From Nocardiopsis sp. JB363 (GTDB lineage: Bacteria; Actinomycetota; Actinomycetes; Streptosporangiales; Streptosporangiaceae), in the NCBI RefSeq assembly GCF_900143625.1, contig NZ_FRFF01000142.1:1-37051 (forward strand): a stretch of 37,051 nt of DNA, in the 5' to 3' direction. Below are positions 16,997 through 25,297 of this stretch, piece after piece. The number at the start of each line of letters is the position of its first letter. Position 1 is the first letter of the stretch. The notes under the pieces were generated by a model, which was given only the letters and a program-made list of their open reading frames with translations, had not been told where the DNA came from and ran no database searches. The translations under genes and the position numbers were made by a program.

Positions 16997-17557
16997 TCAG
17001 TGGTGCCCCCCGTGCCCGTGATCCGTGTCGTGGTGACCGTCACCGCTGCCCAGCGGCTCGACCGGTACATCGAACTCGACCACCGCACCGCTGCCGAACC
17101 CAAGGGTCACGGAGATCTCCTCTCCCGGTTCGAGTGGGGTGTCGATGTCGTTGATCATGATGTGGTGGCCGCCGTCCACGAGCTCGGTCGACCCTCCCGC
17201 GGGGAGGGGGATCTCCTCGACCACTCGCATCTGCGCGGCCCCCGATTCCGTGGTCTCGGTACTGCACAGGTCGGCGTCCTCCGAGGCGCTCGTGGACACG
17301 TCCACGATCGGGTCGTCGGACTCGGAGGTGTTGTGCGCCCGTAGATAGAGCACGCCGACCTCGGGATTGGCCGGTTCGGGGATCCACGCCTCGGTGATCC
17401 GGATATGTTCCTGTTCGGCCTGGCCCCTGTCATCGTGCTCGGATCCGTGGGCTTGGACCTCGTCGGGTGCACCACACGCGGTCAGCCCCACGACGAAAAG
17501 GGACGCCGTGGCGAGCGCGGCGGCCCGGCGGCCGCCGGTGAAGGTGTGACCGTTCAT
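16997..17557 (-). CDS. PCuAC-family copper chaperone (copy 2), Cys variant
   Basis: A 186-residue lipoprotein (lipobox LTAC, Cys28). The start at 17557 has GGAAG upstream; a longer frame has no support. The ligand layout is C98-S-x10-M110-x21-H132-x-M134. Spacing is exactly canonical, but the first ligand, normally His, is Cys98. M110, H132 and M134 are kept. The C-terminus is a His/Gly/Asp tail (DGHHDTDHGHGGHH). It follows the dyp gene by 79 bp in the sco operon. A Cys ligand would raise Cu(I) affinity or add redox control; this is inference. Confidence 0.88.
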   Translation of the reverse strand: MNGHTFTGGRRAAALATASLFVVGLTACGAPDEVQAHGSEHDDRGQAEQEHIRITEAWIPEPANPEVGVLYLRAHNTSESDDPIVDVSTSASEDADLCSTETTESGAAQMRVVEEIPLPAGGSTELVDGGHHIMINDIDTPLEPGEEISVTLGFGSGAVVEFDVPVEPLGSGDGHHDTDHGHGGHH

Positions 17558-17636
17558 GTGTCTTCCGTTTCTGCGGGAGCATCTCTTCTCCTCTATGAAG
17601 TCGTTCGCACGCGGTCCGAAGTTCCGGCCGAAGGCA

Positions 17637-18902
17637 TCACTCACCGAACAGCTCCTGACCGACCCATGTTTGTCGGCCTCCGACCTGTGGGACCGCGAAA
17701 AGCGCGCTTCCCTCCTGCCGGATGAAGGGGTTCAGCGCGTCCTCGCCCTCATCCATGGCCCTCTGCACCGGAATGAACCCCGATGCGGGATCGGCCTGCC
17801 ATGCGGTGAACAGCAGGCCTGCCTGCCGAACCCCGTCGGAGTCCCAACCCAGGTCGAAATTGAATCCCCGCCGGAGCATGCGTGCCCCCAACGTGTTCTC
17901 CGAGCTGGTGAGCCGAATATGCGCGTTGGCCGGGATCATCGGCGACCCGTCCTCGTTCCGGGCGGCCAGGTCGGGGCGGCTTCCCTCCTCCTGCCCTCCC
18001 AACGGGGCGCCGTTGCTCAGATGCCGCCCGATGACCGCTTCCCGGGAGGACAGGTCGATCGCGGACCAGTCCCGCAGGAGCATCCGGATACGCCGCACCA
18101 CCACGTAGCTCCCACCGGCCATCCAGGTGAATCCGGGCTCGGTGTGGGAGGCCAAGACCTGGGAGGTGAACAGAGTTTGGTCGGGCTCGGGGTTGACGGT
18201 GCCGTCGATCTGCCCCATCAGGTTGCGAGGGGTGTCCGCGGGATCGGAGGCGACCGCCGCCGACCTCTGGAACCCGGGCAGCGACCAGCGCACGCGCACA
18301 TCGTCGTCGAGCACTCCCAGCAAGTGTTCGATCGCCGAGCTGACCACGAGGGCGTCCTCTGCCCCCACATGGACGAGCAGGTCGCCCCCGCACCAGGACG
18401 GCGTCAAACGGTCGGAGGTAAAGGCGGGAAGGTCCGCCAGAGCCGGCGGCACACGCTCGGCCAGGCCAGCCTTGCGCAGCAACCCGGAACCCAGACCCAA
18501 GCTCACTCCGAGAGAGGCCGGACGGAGCCCCGCCGACGCCGAACCCTGCGCACGGGAGGCGGGGCCGTGTTCCTGTATCTCCCGAGCCTCCTCGCTCAAT
18601 ACGGGTAGGGCCGTCCGCGCGGCCGAGCGCACCTCCTCGGGACCGGAGCTCTCGCCCAGGTCCAGCGCGACGAGGTGTACATGGCAGGGCGTGGGTGTCC
18701 GCAGCGCAGCCGGGACCCCGTCGAGCGGCCCTCCGCGTGAGCGCGCGGCTGACAGGGCTGCCTCAGCACCCGAGGTCCCGCTCCCGCCGCCGACAGCCGC
18801 GCCGACCAGTGCGCCGCTGCCCAGTCCTGCGAATCCGGCCGCACCCATCCCGTACAGCAGATGCCTCCGGGAGAGGTTCTCGCCGGCCCTGTCGGTCGTC
18901 AC
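17637..18902 (-). CDS. Dyp-type haem peroxidase, Tat-exported (copy 2)
   Basis: A 421-residue paralogue of the enzyme at 1463-2692. Tat signal SRRHLLYG at 11-18, signature GQIDG at 230-234, likely haem ligand H328 in ANAHIRL, distal Arg in RMLRRGFNF near 344-345. It overlaps the sco gene by four bases and precedes PCuAC copy 2, matching the order of the S. lividans copper operon that contains DtpA. The two copies have clearly diverged (different signal peptides and loops), so this is not a recent duplication. Confidence 0.92.
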   Translation of the reverse strand: MTTDRAGENLSRRHLLYGMGAAGFAGLGSGALVGAAVGGGSGTSGAEAALSAARSRGGPLDGVPAALRTPTPCHVHLVALDLGESSGPEEVRSAARTALPVLSEEAREIQEHGPASRAQGSASAGLRPASLGVSLGLGSGLLRKAGLAERVPPALADLPAFTSDRLTPSWCGGDLLVHVGAEDALVVSSAIEHLLGVLDDDVRVRWSLPGFQRSAAVASDPADTPRNLMGQIDGTVNPEPDQTLFTSQVLASHTEPGFTWMAGGSYVVVRRIRMLLRDWSAIDLSSREAVIGRHLSNGAPLGGQEEGSRPDLAARNEDGSPMIPANAHIRLTSSENTLGARMLRRGFNFDLGWDSDGVRQAGLLFTAWQADPASGFIPVQRAMDEGEDALNPFIRQEGSALFAVPQVGGRQTWVGQELFGE

Positions 18903-19510
18903 AGCAGGTCCTGCGCGAGTGCGGGCAACAGCGCAGCGATGTCGGCGGCTTCGGTGCCCTCATCGAACATCCCGGCGGCCTCGCCGCCCGGGAGCAGGAC
19001 GATCACGCGTCCACCGTGGGTGACCAGGTACTGTCCCTCCACCTCCTGGGGAGGTTCGACCGGGATGCCGTAATCCTGGGCCGCCTGGACCGTGGCGTCG
19101 ATGTCCCCGCGCACTCCATGGAACGAGGGATCGAACCGGTCGATCCATCCGCGCAACTGCTCGGGTGTGTCACGCGCGGGGTCGGTGGTGACCATGGCGA
19201 CGTCGTAGGACCGGGCGGTCTCACCTGCCTCTTCCAGAGCGAGGTTGATGTCGGCCATGGTCATCGGGCAGACATCGGGGCAGCTGGTGTATCCGAAGAA
19301 GAGCAGGGTCAACCGGTCCGCGGCGACGTCGCCGAAGGACCAGGGCTGCCCGTCGAGTGTCTCGAGTTCGATGGTGGAGGCTGACATCGGCTGGTCGGAG
19401 AGGTCCATGTAGTACTCCGCGCCGCTGACCGGGTCATCGGAGGCACAAGCGGTCAGACTGGTCAGCAGGGCCAGGCCCAGAGCCGCCAGGAGCGTTTTCG
19501 TCGCGGTCAT
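18899..19510 (-). CDS. Sco1/SenC copper chaperone lipoprotein
   Basis: A 203-residue thioredoxin-fold protein. Lipobox SLTAC (Cys22); Cu site C77-x3-C81 in TSCPDVCP plus His165 in VTHGG. These proteins load copper into the CuA site of cytochrome oxidase and hand it on from PCuAC. I use ATG 19510; a GTG nine bases upstream is the alternative, and neither has a strong ribosome binding site. The gene sits 46 bp after the ECF sigma gene and overlaps dyp by four bases. Confidence 0.92.
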   Translation of the reverse strand: MTATKTLLAALGLALLTSLTACASDDPVSGAEYYMDLSDQPMSASTIELETLDGQPWSFGDVAADRLTLLFFGYTSCPDVCPMTMADINLALEEAGETARSYDVAMVTTDPARDTPEQLRGWIDRFDPSFHGVRGDIDATVQAAQDYGIPVEPPQEVEGQYLVTHGGRVIVLLPGGEAAGMFDEGTEAADIAALLPALAQDLL

Positions 19511-19556
19511 GTGGTTCACGTCGGGTGTCGCTTTCAGGTCGGGTGCGGGAAGGTGT

Positions 19557-20150
19557 TCACTCCGCGGTACGGAGCATCTCGATCAGGTGCTGTCTGGCGC
19601 GTGCCACCCGTGAGCGCACCGTCCCCACCGGGACCTTGAGCAGTTCGGCCGCCTCGGCGTAGGGCAGACCCTCGACCTGGGTCAGGACGAAGGCACGCCG
19701 CCGGTCGGGAAGGAGTTGATCGAGCAGGGACCACAGGGCCAGGTACTCGTCGAACCGGCCGTTCTCGGCGAGGGAGCGCGGGTCCTCCACAGGAGGGAAG
19801 GACTCCGTCCGGGGGGTGCGTGCCTGGAGGCGGTAGCGGTCGGCCACGGTGTAGCGGGCCACGGAGAACAGCCAGGAGCGCACCGAGGAGCGCCCGGCGA
19901 AACGCGGCAACCCCCGCAGTGCCCTGGAGAACGTCTCCTGGGTGAGATCCTCGACCCATTCGGAGGTGACCCGTCCCGCGATGAAGCGGGTGACGTCCGT
20001 TCGGGTCAGCGTGAACAGGGACTCCAAGGCCTCGGGGTGCCCGGATTGCGCCTGGGCGACCAGAAGGCCCAGCACATCGGCGGACGGGGGTGGGTACGGG
20101 GCGGTTTCGTCGGTGTGGTGGTCGGTGGTGTCATCACGGAGGGAGAGCAT
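19557..20150 (-). CDS. ECF-type RNA polymerase sigma factor
   Basis: A 197-residue sigma factor of region 2 (about 44-108, with DLTQETFSRALRGLPRF and SWLFSVARYTVADRYR) and region 4 (about 140-193, with LPYAEAAELLKVPVGTVRSRVARAR). The ATG at 20150 has GGAAG upstream; a GTG at 20189 is the alternative. It leads the operon sigma-sco-dyp-pcuAC-arsR. I see no anti-sigma gene next to it with a zinc motif. The small membrane protein upstream (20416-20997) is the nearest candidate partner. It probably drives its own operon under copper or envelope stress. Confidence 0.9.
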   Translation of the reverse strand: MLSLRDDTTDHHTDETAPYPPPSADVLGLLVAQAQSGHPEALESLFTLTRTDVTRFIAGRVTSEWVEDLTQETFSRALRGLPRFAGRSSVRSWLFSVARYTVADRYRLQARTPRTESFPPVEDPRSLAENGRFDEYLALWSLLDQLLPDRRRAFVLTQVEGLPYAEAAELLKVPVGTVRSRVARARQHLIEMLRTAE

Positions 20151-20415
20151 GGCGGTCGTCTTCCGCGTCAGGGCCCGGGCATACGACACCGACCCCCGTG
20201 GCCCTGGGACCTATGTGGAGGCTTTCTCCCGAAGTGGGGGCGGGTACGCGCGGCGGGCGTTCGATCGGGTCCGGCGGATGCGCTGGACCCTCGGAGGCCG
20301 GACATGCGTCGCCTGAGCCGTCCCGGAACCGAGCGCACGCGAGGAAGTACGCGCACGCCGACGGGGTTCCCGTCGTTGGCAGGGAACCGACGCCCCTCAG
20401 GGCTCGGGTACGGCC

Positions 20416-20997
20416 TCAGGCAACGGAGGGGACGGGCGGGCCGCGCAGTACGCGTGCGTGTCGCAGGAGAAGAATCCGAGGGCGGTCATGCCGCTCGGGA
20501 AACCATGACAGCGAGCGGCCCCGGGAGACCGGTGCCGGGAGCGCGCCGACGAACACCAACAGCGGTAGGACCGTCAGCGCCATGAAACGCAGGAAGGCGA
20601 AGAACGCGTTCTCACCGCGATGCAACCACCACGCGCTCAGAAGTGCCGACACCACGTGCAGGGCCACCATGGTCCACGCCGGGGAGCCGGACTCCGACGC
20701 AATGTCCTGCTGGTGGCCCGCGTGACCGCCTCCGAACGAACCGGTCACCGTCAACGCCATGTGCAGCGCGAACTGCCCCCACAGCATGTGGCCGGTGAGC
20801 TGCATACGGCTGAGTCGTCGCGCGGAGGCCGCCCAGGCGACGGCGAAGACCACCGCCATGCCCAGCACGAGACCGGGGAGGGCGACGTCGTGGCCGCTGC
20901 TCAACGCGTGCCCGTGCGCGGACAGGCCGGCGCAGACCAGGGTGAACATCCCGGCCCTGAGTACGCGACCCGCCTCGCTCTCGGACATCACCTCCAT
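20416..20997 (-). CDS. Membrane protein with His-rich loops
   Basis: A 193-residue protein with about five hydrophobic segments, for example LRAGMFTLVCAGLSA, PGLVLGMAVVFAVAWAA, GQFALHMALTVTGSF, AWTMVALHVVSALLSAWWL and FMALTVLPLLVFVGA. His pairs lie in the loops (HGHALSSGHD near 28-37 and GGHAGHQ near 90-96), fitting a metal role. I start it at ATG 20997, with a G-rich ribosome binding site. I do not recognise a family. It lies 265 bp upstream of the ECF sigma gene in the same direction and may be its membrane partner or a copper transporter-like protein. Confidence 0.6.
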   Translation of the reverse strand: MEVMSESEAGRVLRAGMFTLVCAGLSAHGHALSSGHDVALPGLVLGMAVVFAVAWAASARRLSRMQLTGHMLWGQFALHMALTVTGSFGGGHAGHQQDIASESGSPAWTMVALHVVSALLSAWWLHRGENAFFAFLRFMALTVLPLLVFVGALPAPVSRGRSLSWFPERHDRPRILLLRHARVLRGPPVPSVA

Positions 20998-21206
20998 GGT
21001 GACACCCCCGGTGAGAACTCCGGTATCAGGGTGGGCGGAGCGACGCCCCCGCACCCGCCCTCAGGGGCGTGGTGGTGAGCGTAAGCCAGTCGCCCGGGAA
21101 CCGGCCGGTGCGGGGAAACGACTCTGAAGGTGTGGCGGAGTCGTGGCCTATAGGGCCGCGGGCGCTGGCACATTCCGTAGTTCGACGCGTTGTTTGAGGT
21201 GGTGCT

Positions 21207-22277
21207 GTGGATTCCGTCACGCGAACGTCCCGAGATTCCGACGTCGTAGGGGCCCTACCCCTGGAATCCTGGCCGCAACTAGAGGAGTTCGTTCATCGGG
21301 TTCTCGGGGACGTGCTCCCACGCAAGGACCAGCGGTCGGCCGCAGTCGACTACGTTCGCGGGCTGATGGCCTTCGGGCGACGCAAGACCATGAGGGCGAT
21401 GGCCCACAGTGTGGGCACGGATCCCAGAAGGTTCCAACACCTGCTGAGGACATCGAGGTGGGACGATCAGCTCGCACGCGCTCGGCTCGCCGAGAGGGCT
21501 CTGAGTTCCCGCGCCCCCGAGGTGGTGGTCATCCGGACGTTCAGCACCCCGCGGGCAGGTGCGCGGCTCGCCGGAACGGCGCCGCGCTATGCCCCGGACC
21601 TGGGACGGGACGTGCGCTGCCAAACAGCGATCTTCGCCTACGCCGTCGGCGTCTCCTGGGCCTCCCCCCTTTCCTGGCGGCTGCTGCCCGATACGGGTGG
21701 GTCCGACAGGAAGAGCGTCCTTGATGCGGTCGGTGCTCTTGTCCGTGAACTCGCCGTGGAGATCGAGAGGTGGCGGTTCTCTTCCGTTTCCGCCGTGCCC
21801 CTGCTGCTGGAAGACGAACTGCCGATCCACCACCGGCCCGACCACTGGCCGACACACTCCCGGCTCCACTGGATCGCGAAGGCGGCTACCGACCAGGGGC
21901 GCATCCTGATCGGTCCGACCGCGGTCCCTGAAAACGTCAGGTGGTCCGAACCCGGTATGGGACCGATGTCCGCATACTTCCACAGGGTGAGTCCGACCTC
22001 GGGTGAGAACGGCGGTGGGGGGTTCCTCCTCCAAGTTCCATCGTCGGCCGGTTCGACCTCAGCCTGGGAGTTCGACCTGCCCGACGCCGACACAACGGCG
22101 GTGGTGGGCCTTGTCAAGACGGGGGCCATGGTTCACCGCGAGCACACGTGGTTGCGCGGCCAACTGGGACTCGACGCCTACGAAGGGCGATCCCGGCGCG
22201 GTTGGAACAGGCATTGCACTCTGGTCGCTACCGCTCGACGGTTCCAGACCGAGATCGGCGGGGCGGCCGGCTTCTGA
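21207..22277 (+). CDS. IS701/SRSO1-like transposase homologue, probably catalytically dead
   Basis: A 356-residue intact reading frame starting at GTG with GAGGTG six bases upstream. The N-terminal YVRGLMAFGRRKTMRAMA and C-terminal YEGRSRRGWNRHCTLVATARRF match the IS701 family layout. Where active members have the first catalytic Asp in a D-E/D-T-G block after a hydrophobic strand, this protein has VVVIRTFSTP (R110 in place of Asp). I also fail to find the second Asp block. Terminal inverted repeats are not visible. The frame has no stops despite this, so it may be retained for another role, as with the transposase-like genes seen near actinobacterial biosynthetic clusters. A decaying IS is the alternative. 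Confidence 0.65.
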   Translation: MDSVTRTSRDSDVVGALPLESWPQLEEFVHRVLGDVLPRKDQRSAAVDYVRGLMAFGRRKTMRAMAHSVGTDPRRFQHLLRTSRWDDQLARARLAERALSSRAPEVVVIRTFSTPRAGARLAGTAPRYAPDLGRDVRCQTAIFAYAVGVSWASPLSWRLLPDTGGSDRKSVLDAVGALVRELAVEIERWRFSSVSAVPLLLEDELPIHHRPDHWPTHSRLHWIAKAATDQGRILIGPTAVPENVRWSEPGMGPMSAYFHRVSPTSGENGGGGFLLQVPSSAGSTSAWEFDLPDADTTAVVGLVKTGAMVHREHTWLRGQLGLDAYEGRSRRGWNRHCTLVATARRFQTEIGGAAGF

Positions 22278-22480
22278 GTGATTCGAGAGCTGCGGTCGGG
22301 TTGTCTCCTTCCGGTTGTGATGGTCCTCTGGTGTGCCGGGATCGCCTCCTGATCGCTCGTCTTCACCAGTTCCTCAGGGTGGGACTGGCGTTGGCGATTG
22401 CGGTGATGTTGAGGACGCCGTCCGGAAGGGTAGCTTCGAGGCACCACAGGTTGGTGGAGCCGGAGCGTCAGGGCCAGGGC
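22278..22480 (+). pseudogene. Relic of integrase leader and start
   Basis: GTGTGCCGGGATCGCCTCC near 22331, then CCTCAGGGTGGGACTGGCG to GGTGATGTTG up to about 22410, matches the leader and start of the truncated integrase at 30303-30390 in E4. After about 22410 the match ends. It marks a lost integrase inside E2. Confidence 0.5.
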
Positions 22481-22537
22481 CGGGACCCCGTAGCGGGGAG
22501 CCGGAACAAGCGTCCAGCTCCCCGCTACGAGGTCCCG
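22481..22537 (-). terminator. Long hairpin downstream of methyltransferase
   Basis: 21-bp arms at 22481-22501 and 22517-22537 match with one mismatch, which is a G-U pair in the minus-strand transcript. The loop is 15 nt. It lies 60 bp after the methyltransferase stop, the place of a terminator. Confidence 0.65.
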
Positions 22538-22597
22538 AAAAGACACAAAGGGCCCTGATGGTCGTTCTGGAGTCAAGCAAGTAGGTTGAACGTCAAG

Positions 22598-23248
22598 CTA
22601 GTCGCGACGGCGGGCCCGGACCACCAGTTCGTGCAAGATGTAGGTAGTTTCGTCCAGGGTCCGCTCAGCGGACCGCACGTCGTCGACGAGCACGTCCCAC
22701 TCTCCCTCGATGAGCGCTGCGGTCACCGCGTCGCCCTCGTAGAACAGCTCCGGGACCGGTGGCCGTGGCACCCCCGCCTCCAGGTCCTTGGGGTGGTGCG
22801 CGACCACCAGGAGCTCACCGCCCGGAGCCACCGTTGCGGCCAAATCGGCGAACAGCCGTGCCCGGGAGTTCGGGTAGAGGTGCATGAACTGCGCCGTGAC
22901 CAGGTCGAACGGGGGTGTGGGTGGGGCCCACTGGGTGACGTCCGCGCGCAGCCAGGTGATCCGGTCCGCCACCCCCTCACCCGCTTCTGTCGCGTGCGCC
23001 GCGGCACGGTCCAGTGCCACGGGTGAGATGTCGACCGCGGTCACCCGCCAGCCCCGCGTGGCCAACCACAGGGCGTCCGCGCCTTCACCGCTGCCGACGT
23101 CCAGCGCCCGGCCGGGCGGCAGGTCCGCCACCTCGGCGATCAGGTGCCGGTTGGGTCGTCCGCTCGAGATCCGCTCGCTGGAGCGGTACAGCTCGTTCCA
23201 GAATTCCTCGCCCATCACCTCGGGCAGGGAGTCGTGTCCATCGGTCAT
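22598..23248 (-). CDS. Class I SAM-dependent methyltransferase
   Basis: A 216-residue Rossmann-fold methyltransferase. Motif I ALDVGSGEGADAL at 48-60, acidic end of strand 2 in AVDIS (71-75), and the loop PPFDLVTAQFMHLYP near 115-130. N-terminal WNELYRSSERISSGRPN resembles small-molecule (tellurite/thiopurine-type) methyltransferases. The start at 23248 has GGAGGTGG upstream. It lies between an integrase relic and the intact integrase, so it is the passenger nearest the integration end. The substrate is unknown. Confidence 0.82.
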   Translation of the reverse strand: MTDGHDSLPEVMGEEFWNELYRSSERISSGRPNRHLIAEVADLPPGRALDVGSGEGADALWLATRGWRVTAVDISPVALDRAAAHATEAGEGVADRITWLRADVTQWAPPTPPFDLVTAQFMHLYPNSRARLFADLAATVAPGGELLVVAHHPKDLEAGVPRPPVPELFYEGDAVTAALIEGEWDVLVDDVRSAERTLDETTYILHELVVRARRRD

Positions 23249-23324
23249 GTGTCGACCACCTCCGCCTCTCACTCTGCTCAGCGGTGGGGGCCGAAGCGAG
23301 CTCTCTTGCCGAAACGGCAAAGTG

Positions 23325-23480
23325 TCTCGCGCCGAGGTTGGTGGCGGCTTGGGTGTGTGCCGGGATCGTCTCCCGTCACCCGGGAAGTGGGGGAGCGACC
23401 CTGAAGGTCACTCACCCGTGGACACGGGGCATCGCCTCTATCTCGTTCTGGGGCGGACACTGGTTGTGGGGGTGTTCGTT
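23325..23480 (+). promoter_or_regulatory. Integrase leader
   Basis: Conserved block with AGTGTCTCGCGCCGAGGTTGG at its left (23324 on) and GTGTGCCGGGATCGTCTCCC at about 23345, repeated with changes near 1121, 22331, 27398 and 30278. It precedes the integrase start at 23481 and probably holds the promoter or operator. Confidence 0.55.
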
Positions 23481-24833
23481 ATGTCTGGATCGGGTTGGGT
23501 GTACAAGCGGTGCGGGTGCCGTGGTGTGAGGGGTGTGAAGGCTCGGGAGGGTCGGTGCCCTGGGCTGGCCAGGCGAGGGCATGGGAGTTGGTATTTCGCG
23601 CTGGAGTTGGACCATCTCCCGGGTGGTCGGCGTCGGGTGCGTCGGGGTGGGTTCGTGTCCCGGGAGGCGGCCCGTGAGAGTCTGCGCCGGGTGCGGGACC
23701 TCGAGGGCGGCGATGCTGATCCGGCGGTCTTGACGGTGGGGGCGTGGCTGGAGCACTGGTTGGCCACCCGTACCGGGCTGCGGCCGTTGACCCGGACGAG
23801 TTACGCCGAGCACATCCACCGCCACCTCCAACCCCACCTGGGCGCTCTGGTCCTGGAGGAGCTGACTCCCGCCACGGTGGCTCAGGCCTTCGACTCCATT
23901 TCCCGCCACAGGTCGCCCACTGGGGCGCTGTTGTCGGCGGCGACGGTGCAGCGGGTACGGGCCACGTTGCGGGCGGCGTTGAATACCGCGGTGGGGGAAG
24001 GGTTGTTGGTCTCGAACCCGGCCAAGGGGTTGCGGTTGGAGGGCGGCCGTGCTGCGCGGCCCATGGTGTGGACCGATCAGGCCGTCGAGGACTGGCGCAA
24101 CGGCGGGGTACGGCCGGTGGTGGCGGTGTGGACGGTGGAGCAGACCCGCGCGTTTCTGGGCCACGTCTCCCAGGACCGGTTGTACGGGTTGTTCCATCTG
24201 GCGGTGATGACGGGGCTGCGCCGGGGCGAGATCGTGGGGTTGCGCTGGCCCGACATCGATCTGGTGCGGGGGACGGTACGGGTGGAGCGCCAGCTGCAGT
24301 CCCATCAGGGCAGGTTGGTGGAGCTGGCTCCCAAGAGCGCGGCGAGTCGGCGGATGCTGTCGGTGGACCACACCACGTTGGGGGTGTTGCGCCGCCACCA
24401 GTGGTACCAACAGCAGGAAGCGCGGGGGCAGGGGCGGGTGTGGGATTCGCGGGGGTTCGTGTTCACCGCCCTGCGGGGTGGCGCGTTGGCGCCGGAGCGG
24501 TTGTCACGCCTGTTTCGGAAGCTGAACACCGAGAGTGGGTTGCCGCCGGTGCGGTTGCACGACCTGCGCCATGGAGCGGCGACGTTGGCGTTGGCGGCGG
24601 GGGTGGAGCTGAAGGTGGTCCAAGCGATGTTGGGGCATGCGAGCATCGTGTTGACGGCGGACACCTATTCCACGGTGTTGCCGCAGGTGGCGCGGGAAGC
24701 GGCGGAGCGCACGGCGTGGCTGGTGCTGCGCGATTCGGGCAGAGCCCATCGGCGAGGAACTGCACGAAGGGTGCGTCGAGGGCTGGCCCCACCTCGGCCC
24801 CATCCTGGCCCCATCAGTGCGAGAGGACGATGA
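23481..24833 (+). CDS. int: Tyrosine recombinase (site-specific integrase)
   Basis: A 450-residue tyrosine integrase. The N-terminal part has a Cys/Gly motif (YKRCGCRG at 8-15), then a SAM-like core-binding domain (about 84-185). Catalytic residues are Arg in TGLRRGE (R247/248), Lys near 285, HDLRH (H360, R363), LGHAS (H386) and Tyr396 in TADTYSTV. All are intact. The start at 23481 has a GGGGGTG ribosome binding site. The C-terminus runs through the GGCCCCATC arm repeats (24796-24817) and ends 38 bp before att copy 3. It should integrate the unit at tRNA-Arg and may also move E1 and E3, which keep similar arms. Confidence 0.93.
   Translation: MSGSGWVYKRCGCRGVRGVKAREGRCPGLARRGHGSWYFALELDHLPGGRRRVRRGGFVSREAARESLRRVRDLEGGDADPAVLTVGAWLEHWLATRTGLRPLTRTSYAEHIHRHLQPHLGALVLEELTPATVAQAFDSISRHRSPTGALLSAATVQRVRATLRAALNTAVGEGLLVSNPAKGLRLEGGRAARPMVWTDQAVEDWRNGGVRPVVAVWTVEQTRAFLGHVSQDRLYGLFHLAVMTGLRRGEIVGLRWPDIDLVRGTVRVERQLQSHQGRLVELAPKSAASRRMLSVDHTTLGVLRRHQWYQQQEARGQGRVWDSRGFVFTALRGGALAPERLSRLFRKLNTESGLPPVRLHDLRHGAATLALAAGVELKVVQAMLGHASIVLTADTYSTVLPQVAREAAERTAWLVLRDSGRAHRRGTARRVRRGLAPPRPHPGPISARGR
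24796..24817. repeat. Right-end arm repeat of E2
   Basis: Direct repeat GGCCCCATC-CT-GGCCCCATC, 77 bp left of the att copy 3 core. The same pair lies before copy 5 (33436-33457) and, as GGTCCCACC-CT-GGTCCCATC, before copies 2 (1321-1342) and 4 (27621-27642), always 76-77 bp away. Probably integrase arm sites. Confidence 0.6.
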
Positions 24834-24871
24834 GGGTAAGGCCGCTGAACCCAGTCTGACCTGGGGTTTTG

Positions 24872-24916
24872 TGGCGCACCCGGCAGGATTCGAACCTGCG
24901 ACCGTCGGATTAGAAG
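24872..24916 (-). repeat. tRNA-Arg(UCU) 3'-half, att copy 3
   Basis: Identical to copy 1 over 45 nt. It is preceded by the intact integrase and followed by CGTACCGT repeats at 24926-24933 and 24946-24953. Boundary of E2 and E3. Confidence 0.9.
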
Positions 24917-25297
24917 CCATGGTCACGTACCGTAACGTGTCGCTACGTACCGTTCCGTCCTGTGCCATCCGAATCAGGCTGCCGTCCTGTGCCACGTCGT
25001 GCCGTCCGCTGATGTCCCGGTTCAAAACTGCGGAGCACGAACGGAGCACGCAAGCGGAGGAAGCGTCCGATGGTTAAGGGCGAGGTTTTCGGGGGATTGC
25101 TCTCATGCCCGTGCAGTGCGTGCTCTGCCAGAGAGTAACGGTTTCAGTTGTACTGGCTGATGGGGAGACCGTGAATCCTCCTGTTGGTGTAGCGGTCGGT
25201 CGAAGAACCCACTCAACCTCCTCAGAGTTCGGCCGTGCCGATGACCCTCCATCACACCCGGCACGAAACACGGTGTCACTAGTGTCAGGCCCGCTGT

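Larger units (their letters stand above)
1396..24916. mobile_element. E2: 23.5-kb integrated unit with metal-trafficking cargo and intact integrase
   Basis: Bounded by att copies 2 and 3, with an intact tyrosine recombinase ending 38 bp before the right copy. The cargo is two copper modules, a Zn/Mn-type importer and a CoA-chemistry cluster. A second integrase-leader relic at 22331-22420 suggests that at least two elements were fused or nested. I see no replication or conjugation genes. It may be a genomic island bounded by att sites more than an autonomous element. Confidence 0.6.
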
